From: Leucogyrophana mollusca
Taxonomy: Eukaryota > Basidiomycota > Agaricomycetes > Boletales
NCBI GenBank assembly: GCA_021014945.1
Contig: MU266773.1
Location: 1-15,215, forward strand
Length of the DNA: 15,215 nt
Reading direction: 5' to 3'
Part shown: positions 1 through 6,578 of the stretch, one piece after another
How positions within the stretch are numbered: the stretch's first letter is position 1
How the letters are laid out: every line of letters starts with the position of its first letter
Program-made: the position numbers and the translations under genes
The notes under the pieces: model-generated
Told to the model about the DNA's origin: nothing
Database searches by the model: none
The model's input: only the letters and a program-made list of their open reading frames with translations

Positions 1-488
1 TTTACAATTACTACAGTACAGATCCTTCTGTAGGGCAACTCGAAGGTTAATGCATTGATATCTATTTCTATTTCTAGCTTGTGGGACGAACAGCACAGTC
101 AGTACTACGAGGCCAGTTTACGAACGCGAAAATTCGACTAAGTCCAAAACTTGATTTGGCGGGCCTGCCAAAACCTCTACCAATTCGCCCAGGCTGTCTA
201 CAGTTGACGCGGCTTGCCCGGCTCATACAAACTCCGCAACACAACCGGGCTTGCCGCTGTCAACTGTAGATTGCCTGGACACGAGGCTAGCTTGTCAGCA
301 CAAACTTGCGTCGTTGTAAGCGATGACAGAGCGAAATGAATTCAATGTTTCAAACCCAAGAAACGTCTTGCCTTTGGAGGTCTTTCGTGTGGAGGCTCGT
401 GGGAGCGCGTGTGGACTTGGGCTACCAAAAAGGAAATCCCCTATAGTTTCTTCATAACTGATCATGACAGTTCACCAGCCGGTTTCCC
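1..488. other. Upstream intergenic region, no gene seen
   Basis: No reading frame here has an ATG start, splice pattern or recognisable protein motif. The only longer open frame (81-269) starts at GTG and crosses an inverted repeat. The stretch contains that inverted repeat (189-278) and, at its right end, the presumed promoter of the pirin gene. It could include the 3' flank of a gene lying outside the window, but nothing visible shows this. Confidence 0.6.
189..278. repeat. Imperfect inverted repeat / hairpin, about 33-nt arms
   Basis: The left arm (189-221) and right arm (245-278) are reverse complements apart from two 2-nt mismatches and a single-base bulge. The core that matches perfectly includes GTCAACTGTAGA on the right arm. 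The spacer is about 23 nt. Complementarity fades just outside the arms, with one further near-matching stretch. A transcript would fold into a long stem-loop. It could be a remnant of a small MITE-like element, a small-RNA hairpin precursor, or a structure with no function. No flanking target-site duplication is obvious. Confidence 0.85.
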
Positions 489-496
489 TATAAAAG
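489..496 (+). promoter_or_regulatory. TATA box of the pirin gene
   Basis: The sequence TATAAAAG matches the TATA consensus. It lies 194 nt before the pirin ATG, which predicts a transcription start near 520 and a 5' UTR of about 160 nt. Assignment rests on consensus and position only. Confidence 0.55.
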
Positions 497-682
497 CCAG
501 GAAGGGATCTGCCTTCTGTTCAACCCCCATCTTTCCAGCGAGATAGATCGTTCACATTGATTCGATACACCAAGCCTATATTTTCTCTCCGTCCGAGAAC
601 CCTTGCGCACCCCGCCTTGTTGAAGCACCGAACGTTCAGTCAAACGTCCCTCTCTGCGACATCCCTACCTTTGCGCTCAACC

Positions 683-1662
683 ATGACTGGAGTCAAGATT
701 ATTCCTCGCAGGAGCGATGAGCGCGGTCACGCTGACCATGACTGGCTCAAGACCTTCCATACCTTTGCTTTCGCAAAGTACGCGCAATTTGCTTCCTTAC
801 CTCTGAGGGCCTGCTGACGTGATTCGAAATAGCTATAGCGATATAGAGCACCAGTCTTTCGGTGCCCTTCGTGTACTCAACGAGGATCGCGTGAAAGCTC
901 ATACGGGCTTCGGCACTCACAGCCACCGTGAATTCGAGATCTTTTCCTATGTCGTTAGCGGAGAGCTCGAGCAGTGCGTGTTCCTCGCTCACTCACAGAA
1001 GCCAGTATTCCAGATGTTCATTGCATTGTAGCTCTGATTCTATGGGAAACACTGAGATCCTTCCTCGCGGCGCTCTCCAAATGACCTCCACAGGAACGGG
1101 TATCTCTCATTCAGAGAAAGCGCACGGGAACCAGGAAGTCCACTTTTGCCAGATATGGGCGATGCCTCGTCCAGGAGAGGGCAAAGGTAAACCTGCATAT
1201 TTTACCAGGCGAGTTTTCTTTTCCGGGTGTGAAGATATGTCATTGACTTTCGAATCTTCCTGCAGAAACTTCACCGACGGGGAAAAGCTCAATAAATTTG
1301 CGCTTCTTGTTGCGCCTTCGACCTCGTCAGAGGTATCTCTCAACAGAGAGGACAAAGGCCCAGCTCCCGTCCGGTCACAACTGCGAATGTACGCAGCACT
1401 GATTGAGCCCGGGGCCACTATTGCGCACACGTTCAGCGGCAAGGCACGAAAGGGCTACGTCCATGTCATCCAGAAATCAGGATACAACCCAAAGAAGGCG
1501 GGAGGCGCGCGTCTCCAACTGATCGGCGGGCAGGCGGAGGAAGGAGAAGTTGAGTTAAGGGAGGGTGATGGTGGCTATCTCCTGACTGGAGCCGATAGCG
1601 AGTTGAAGATTGAGAACACTGGTGAACAGGTTGCAGAGGTTTTGTTATTCGACTTGGAGTGA
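683..1662 (+). CDS. Pirin-family protein (bicupin), 4 exons
   Basis: Exons are 683-777, 833-973, 1032-1208 and 1266-1662, giving 269 residues; introns are 55, 58 and 57 nt. Pirins are iron-binding bicupin proteins found in the nucleus and cytosol. Some have quercetin dioxygenase activity and animal pirin is a redox-sensitive transcription cofactor; the fungal role is not established. The N-terminal motifs FHTFAFANY and FGALRVLNEDRV are strongly pirin-like. The presumed metal ligands are all present: His61 and His63 in GTHSHREFE, and His105 and Glu107 in GISHSE. The C-terminal cupin half runs from about residue 140 to the end (FDLE). The start is the ATG in good context (CTCAACC before it); there is no in-frame upstream ATG. 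Intron 3 uses a GC donor (CAG|GCGAGT), chosen because it restores FTRNFTDGEK. The gene is tail to tail with the PARG gene, with about 140 nt between stop codons. Confidence 0.93.
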
Positions 1663-1803
1663 TGTCGTTATATGTCTTGAAGCTGCGATATTGTATACAC
1701 ATGTAGTAGAACTATCAGTCCACTGAACAAGCGCGAGAAAGAGCATACCGCAAGATCAATAATCAAAAGGTACAATCCCTAGTGAAGCAACAAGGGTAGC
1801 AGA

Positions 1804-2830
1804 TCACTGGCCAACATTAATCTGAAGCCCGTCTAGAGCGTCCTTGAACGTATCAAAATTCCCATTTCCGTGCTCTTTCTTGCTATACACTGCGAACACA
1901 ACGTTCCTAAACCAACCACTGAACTCGGGCTCCAGCAAGACGGCTTTCATCTCTCGAGCGACCGCCTTTGGGGGACATCTGTAGGCTCCACACCCGATCG
2001 CGCCTGCCGATCATGAGGACGGTGCCAACGAACAAAAGACCTGGCAACTCACCGAGTACAAGGTCCCAGCAGCCGCTCCAAGCTGCCATACGGTACACAA
2101 GCCTTACCTTTTCCCTCAACCATACCAGAACGTTGGGATCCAAGAACTCCTGCTGGTCTGCGGTGAGCGGCGGACCTCGTAGGCCTGCCACTGATAAAAC
2201 ATTGACCAGCCTCCAATCTTTCTTCTCGAGCTCTTTTAGACCGCTGTCTAGGTCCGAACGGAAAATAACTACAGCTGGGGAGATGATTCCCGTAGCAGAC
2301 CTAGGACCGAGATTGCTAGCCCAGGGATAGTAAGAGCCGTTGTTCACGTTGAGTGTGTTGTAGAGGGTGGAAGAATAGCACAGAGCTTCTTCCTGTGTCT
2401 TGCTTAGAGTCTCGGTCCATCCTCCTCCTGGATATAGGTCACTGGCGAGGTTGAGAACTGCAGTACGGGCCGGGGTAGGGGTGAACGGCTCATCCGCGCC
2501 ACGAGTGCTCAGTTTGAACTCGGGTGAGTCGCTGATGAGTTCGCGAGCGATGGTGTACGCATCAGAATTGATCACCCGAACTTGCGAGGGCGGAAAGGAT
2601 GGGAATGTGATCTCTGCAGCTGGAAACACCTTCTGGAGGACGTCTGGGATGGGTACAGCCGTGGATGTGGATGTGGGTAAAGACGGTAGTTGGGCGTGTA
2701 CAAGGATGGATTCGAGAGATGCCCCCGGCGTTGAATTTACTATTGCAGTTGATCGCTCGACTGTGTCTTTAGCTATCGTTCGCCGTACATTGTACGGAGA
2801 TGGATCTTTGTGTAAGAGTGGCAAGTTCAT
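1804..2830 (-). CDS. Microbial-type poly(ADP-ribose) glycohydrolase (DUF2263/PARG_cat), 2 exons
   Basis: Exons are 2830-2053 and 2003-1804 with a 49-nt intron (GTGAGT donor, GGCAG acceptor), giving 325 residues. The family cleaves ribose-ribose bonds in poly(ADP-ribose), reversing PARP modification of proteins. The catalytic signature GGG-x8-QEE is at residues 135-148, within LNLASDLYPGGGW followed by TQEEALCYSSTLY. A second family block, VLGAIGCGAYRCPP, is rebuilt exactly across the splice junction, which supports the intron. The C-terminus then reads EMKAVLLEPEFSGWF and VVFAVYSKKEHGNGNF, as expected of the fold. The N-terminal 120 residues are less conserved. An upstream ATG at 2840 is out of frame, so the ATG at 2830 is taken as start. 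No signal peptide is seen, so a cytosolic or nuclear location is inferred. Which ADP-ribosyl substrates it acts on cannot be told from sequence. Confidence 0.9.
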
Positions 2831-2927
2831 GACCGCGCATGCGCAGCGAGGCTATCGTGATGGAAAAGATGTTTATACATATAGAAACCCAACAAAAACC
2901 TATGTAGTCTCCCGTAGGCAGACCACT

Positions 2928-2934
2928 CTATATA
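2928..2934 (-). promoter_or_regulatory. Possible TATA box of the PARG gene
   Basis: On the minus strand the sequence reads TATATAG about 100 nt before the ATG at 2830. The local AT content is high, so a chance match is quite possible. Confidence 0.3.
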
Positions 2935-3074
2935 ATACATAACTAAAGTAAGCAAAACGTAGGGTTTGCTGGGTCAGATTCAGATCGACAGTCGATGTGT
3001 TTGCAGCATGAGTCCCAGACGGAAAGTCCTCATAATTCAAAGTGTTTCTACTGAATTCCTATTATAGCCCCATC

Positions 3075-3713
3075 CTATGTTTCTTTATCACGATGCAAGA
3101 GTGTAATCTTCCAAAGTTCACTATCGGGGAATTGAGGCGGGATGCTCATCGTGGCTCTAAGTGGACGCAGGGCAACCTGTAATGGGGGTATGTTTCTCAA
3201 AGCGTTAAGATCCCTAATGGAACATAGACCTACCTGTGTTTCTGGCTCCAAGTCATCGGGAAGGACCCATCCAGATTCGCCAGAGGCTCTCTCAATGCTG
3301 ACGTGAATTGCATCAAGGATGGCCGCATAACTACTAGAGATCAATGAATAACTTACGTGTACGCATTGTGGTTTCCTCGATAGTTAATTTCCCATTCTTC
3401 CTGTTTGTCGTCCAAAAGGTACGCAAAAAGGAGTCCGTCATGTTCGGCGGTCGGGGAACCACCGTTTTTGAGGACGTAGCGACCGTTGGGCAGTGCCTGA
3501 AGGAGCCACTGTAACAAGGCCATTAAAATCAATAGCTGGTCTTGATCGACAACGATTGCACTTGCTTACCTGGGACGGCCGGAAGCCGGAAGGAAGAGTC
3601 ACGATCCTCTTGGGCAAGAGGGACGTGTCTTCTACGGGGTATCGGCCGATAGTCGCACCGTCCCCCTGAGCAAGGGAGGCAATGATGCATGAACCAGATA
3701 TCAGTTGGGGCAT
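3075..3713 (-). CDS. Cospin/I66-like fungal serine protease inhibitor, 4 exons
   Basis: Exons are 3713-3570, 3508-3357, 3297-3234 and 3176-3075, giving 153 residues; introns are 61, 59 and 57 nt with consensus GTAAGC, GTAAGT and GTAGGT donors. Family I66 inhibitors are small cytosolic beta-trefoil proteins of mushrooms that block trypsin-like proteases and are thought to protect against fungus-feeding animals. The assignment rests on remembered pattern: a small protein without signal peptide, the segment EDTSLLPKRIV near residue 28, LPNGRYVLKNGGSPTA in the middle, EEWEI, then IERASGESGWVLPDD, VALRPL and SELWKITLL at the end. The length matches the family. The alternating short strands with repeated W/V/L-rich turns fit a beta-trefoil. 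The reactive-site residue cannot be fixed from sequence alone. Another beta-trefoil lectin or mycocypin-like inhibitor is the main alternative. Confidence 0.68.
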
Positions 3714-3752
3714 GATCGGTGTATGATTGGAAACGGTGACCTAAAGATGATT

Positions 3753-3760
3753 CTTTATAG
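3753..3760 (-). promoter_or_regulatory. TATA box of the I66-like inhibitor gene
   Basis: Minus-strand CTATAAAG lies about 40 nt before the ATG at 3713. This predicts a very short 5' UTR, common for strongly expressed small fungal genes. Evidence is consensus and spacing. Confidence 0.5.
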
Positions 3761-4437
3761 CATGAAGCCCGCGCAGTCAGGGTTCAAAGCGGCTGGACGA
3801 ACATTCCATCGTTGCGCTCATAGGCATCATGCGTTGCCTCCGAGTAAGAGGTTGATGTCATTTTTAAGTACTTGATCGAAAGGGCTAGGCGTATTGCTTG
3901 TGGTTGGTCAGCCACGATCAATCCCCACCGACAAAGAACAAATCAAAGATAACGCCCACCATAAATGCGCGTGTTCAAAGTGTGCTCGGGGTTTGCCGCA
4001 GCTAGATCCGGTCGACAGGCTAGAGTCGTGTGCGGTGTGCTGTCAGACTGACAAGCCCTACGGCCGGAGGGTACCATCGGTTCCATAAAACCTGTTGGCC
4101 AACAATGAGTCGCAGTAGGCGCCGCGCCAGTTCCCGCCTCAGCGTTCGACTCCCAGAATTAACGGGCAAATCGACGATAGGCAGTTCGAACTTTTCGAGA
4201 ATTTCGAGAATTGTCTCGATTGTTCGGCGGCGTTTCCACTGCCTTGGTGCGATCACATACTGCAACTTGGATGCTATAGGCGTGTATTCGTTGTGATTTT
4301 AAGCCGATGCCTGGTCCTTATTCGAGGCGTCGACAGGGGTGGGGTATTCCGACACTCTCCATTTGCAATGGATTACAGCTCCAGTGTCTTGGTTTTCTCG
4401 ATGACACCTTGGGGCATAGCCTTGACACTGTACCACC
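3761..4437. other. Intergenic region, no supported gene
   Basis: Open frames here start only at TTG or are short and without recognisable motifs. One minus-strand frame (4265-4020, 81 codons, TTG start) is rich in Arg and Leu and could encode amphipathic helices, but it has no ATG and no splice support. A short direct repeat of TTCGAGAA occurs near 4193-4210. The right end would contain the promoter of the small ORF at 4438. Confidence 0.5.
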
Positions 4438-4815
4438 ATGTCGTTTGGTTTGGCCATACACAGACGTATCTCAGCGATCCTTTTGACTCTATCCTCCACG
4501 CCCCCTCCTTACAATCACGCACACAGCTGGAGCGGCAGGTCGGATAGCGCTAGCGAGCGTAAATCTCGACCCCCAGAGGTTTTTATACCCATCTCGTCAT
4601 GCGTCGCGATCCCATTACCGAACAGCATCTTATACACCAAGGGGAGGAGCCAGAGCATCCCTCTAGTGGAGCTAGCCAACTCTCCCCCCACCAACCACCA
4701 TCGCTTGTTAAAAGCCTCCCCGACATCTGAGACGGTACGGGTGGCCATGCAGAAGGCCGTCAAGGCAGCACCGGTGTTGTGCGACGGCACAGACCGTTAT
4801 TGGAGGGGGATGTAG
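4438..4815 (+). CDS. Unrecognised small protein, copy A of a duplicated ORF
   Basis: The frame encodes 125 residues from an ATG in good context (TACCACC before it). I do not recognise the family. It is homologous to the ORF at 5851-6198: both begin Met-Ser-Phe and share SSTPPPYNH, a Cys inside a Ser/Pro/Val-rich stretch, SIPLxxL, HHxLLKAS and AAPVLC. In the better conserved stretches, nucleotide differences are concentrated at third codon positions of this frame (about 16 against 7 and 6 at the first and second positions by hand count). That suggests the frame was once under protein-level selection. Caveat: one minus-strand frame has its wobble positions in the same place. That frame is open in this copy (4790-4515) but has stops in the other copy, so plus is favoured. 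No clear signal peptide, membrane segment or catalytic motif. It could also be one exon of a larger gene or a relic. Confidence 0.38.
   Translation: MSFGLAIHRRISAILLTLSSTPPPYNHAHSWSGRSDSASERKSRPPEVFIPISSCVAIPLPNSILYTKGRSQSIPLVELANSPPTNHHRLLKASPTSETVRVAMQKAVKAAPVLCDGTDRYWRGM
4491..4518 (+). repeat. Best-conserved block of the duplicated segment, copy A
   Basis: This 28-nt block matches 5913-5940 at 26 of 28 positions, and both differences fall at third codon positions (TCC/TCA and CCT/CCC). It encodes the shared STPPPYNH part of the small ORFs and anchors their alignment. Confidence 0.85.
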
Positions 4816-5850
4816 GAGGGAGAGTGTGACCGCGCTTCCACAGAGCCAAGTCAAGTCGGCCCCTGGATATGGAGTTCGTGTGTGTACAACCCACTTATCG
4901 TTATTTTCGGTCGTCAATAGTCTCAGCAGCGGTAGACATCTCCTCCACTAACCCATTGTGACGTGATACTTGATTATTCCCTGTCGTCTCTATATCTGGT
5001 TCTGAGTTATATCACTTGATGTGTGCGATGACGACTATGTACTGTTTTCCGCACTAAAAATGTACGACGCACTTGGTACTTTTTATTTGGCTGATTTGCC
5101 GCCCAGGCATCAAGCAGCTTCAAGCTATCGTTGTGTCCAACCTATCGTGACTTTCCAATTTGTAGCCCGGTCTTTCATGCATGCCAGGGAAGCGCCTTGG
5201 AGCGCTAGGTAGCGGGCACCGGACCATTCGGGACCATCCGAGAGATGCCATTGTCGCCAGCAGTGGATTCGTGGAGCGTTGGAGAATAGACTCGTGACTG
5301 GTCTTTATAATATTATGAAAGCAAGCTTCAATTTATAAGGTCACCAGTCTAGTTGGGGGAGGTTGGGGGGCAAGACGAGTTTGCGACTGTTTGTCTGCGG
5401 CCTTGAATTTCAACAGTCCACAACAAGTTCAACAGCCTCAGTTTTCACCACGTCCAATATCCAAGCTCAGTCACTGTCATAACGAGACGAGGTCGGGGCT
5501 GAAGGTTGGATCTGGGTAAGGCCTTACAAGCCCGATGGCCACGGAATCGAACACGGACTGATCCACTCGCGCCTATGTCGTTCCATTATCAAGAAGTTTG
5601 TGGGGCCCTGCTCCAAAGGTGCTAGCGGTTTTGTGCAGCCTTACAAAACATTCCGAGGCGCATTCGGGGCTTTACTGGAGCCATCTAGACGCCAGATGAC
5701 GATGTATCTCCTTCCGGTGGTGCTCTCTTCACGTCAGCATCGACGACATTCTGCCGACCATTTGCTATATGTGCAAGACCTCTTTGTCATCTCTTGAATT
5801 TCGCAGCTTTACTACTATCACACTGTGCTGAAACGCAGTGCATTTTATTG
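4816..5850. other. Spacer between the two duplicated ORFs, no supported gene
   Basis: About 1 kb without an ATG-started frame that carries a recognisable motif or consistent splice sites. A G-rich tract lies near 5354-5372. A short direct repeat of GGACCAT occurs near 5221-5237. No terminal inverted repeat or transposase frame was found that would turn the two flanking ORF copies into the ends of a mobile element. Confidence 0.5.
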
Positions 5851-6198
5851 ATGTCGTTCAGCCTCACCGCGTACACGCGCCTCTGTACGGCACTCCTCTC
5901 CATGTTCTCATTATCATCCACGCCCCCTCCCTACAATCACTCGCGCTACTGGAGCGTGGGATGCGGCTCGGAAGCCTTCATGCACATATCACCGTGTGTC
6001 GTGCTTCCAGTGCCGTATAACAGTGCCAATGCTAGATACTCGAAATGCTCCCCGAGCATCCCTCTGGCGCAGCTGTTTAATCAGTCTGACGCGGAGCACC
6101 ATAACTTGCTGAAAGCGTCGGAAATGTCCAGTACGACGTCTGCGCAAAAAGCAACTGTAGCAGCACCTGTGTTGTGCAGTGGTGTTGATCTTCATTGA
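5851..6198 (+). CDS. Unrecognised small protein, copy B of a duplicated ORF
   Basis: The frame encodes 115 residues from the ATG that aligns with the ATG of copy A at 4438. The frame is open further upstream to 5794, but the sequences of the two copies stop resembling each other before the shared ATG, so that ATG is preferred. Shared blocks with copy A are SSTPPPYNH, CVxxPxP, SIPLxQL, HHNLLKAS and APVLC. Copy B ends with TGA where copy A reads TGG and continues four codons. The first 20 residues are moderately hydrophobic with scattered charges, not a convincing signal peptide. The divergence is high (only short blocks align at DNA level), so the duplication is old or evolution is fast. Function unknown; it could be decayed. 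Confidence 0.38.
   Translation: MSFSLTAYTRLCTALLSMFSLSSTPPPYNHSRYWSVGCGSEAFMHISPCVVLPVPYNSANARYSKCSPSIPLAQLFNQSDAEHHNLLKASEMSSTTSAQKATVAAPVLCSGVDLH
5913..5940 (+). repeat. Best-conserved block of the duplicated segment, copy B
   Basis: Partner of the block at 4491-4518 (26 of 28 identical), in direct orientation and about 1.42 kb away. Confidence 0.85.
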
Positions 6199-6509
6199 CC
6201 GAAATTTGGTGTGTATTTCAAGCTCCCCCGGCCTTGCGAACGCTAACATCTCAACAAAATACTATTTGTAAATTGTAACCAGATTCTATGGCACCATTTC
6301 CGAACCTCCGATAATATCAGCGACCTCCGCGCCCTCCTATTCTCATACAAAAGTAGACGTAGTGACTGATCCCCACTCGCCCCGATATACTTTGAGCATA
6401 TTACTGCCGTATCGATAATGTATTTTAAGTAGTCCTCTGCAATATTGTATCTTTGTTGCGCCCGTTTTGTTGCGTTCTCCTCCAAGGCTAACGCCACGAG
6501 GAGCAGAGG
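6199..6509. other. Intergenic region upstream of the RhoGEF gene
   Basis: No gene seen. The stretch between 6240 and 6470 is comparatively AT-rich, and the promoter of the RhoGEF gene should be here, but there is no clear TATA box at a convincing spacing. Confidence 0.5.
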
Positions 6510-6578
6510 ATGACGGATTTAGTGACAAGGGTTAGGCGGGCCGCCATTTCCGTTGGCTGCCTCCCAGTACCTCCATGA
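6510..6578 (+). promoter_or_regulatory. Upstream ORF overlapping the RhoGEF start (ATGA)
   Basis: An ATG at 6510, with A at -3, opens a 22-codon frame that ends in TGA at 6576-6578. The stop overlaps the RhoGEF start codon (6575-6577) in an ATGA arrangement. The main start has T at -3, a weaker context, and a further in-frame ATG follows at 6584. If the transcript begins upstream of 6510, this layout should reduce RhoGEF translation or make it depend on termination-reinitiation or leaky scanning. The transcription start is unknown, so the role is inferred. Confidence 0.45.

Noticed and set aside
81..269. Open frame of 62 codons, plus strand
   Set aside because: It starts at GTG, has no recognisable motif and runs through the inverted repeat at 189-278.
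4020..4265. Minus-strand frame rich in Arg/Leu
   Set aside because: No ATG start, no splice support and no recognisable domain.
4515..4790. Minus-strand 91-codon frame opposite copy A of the duplicated ORF
   Set aside because: Its wobble positions coincide with those of the plus frame, so it could mimic conservation, but the same frame has stop codons in copy B while the plus frame is open in both.
4438..6198. The two similar segments as LTRs or ends of a mobile element
   Set aside because: They are too diverged, have no TG...CA ends, target duplications or transposon proteins between them, and their similarity follows codon structure.
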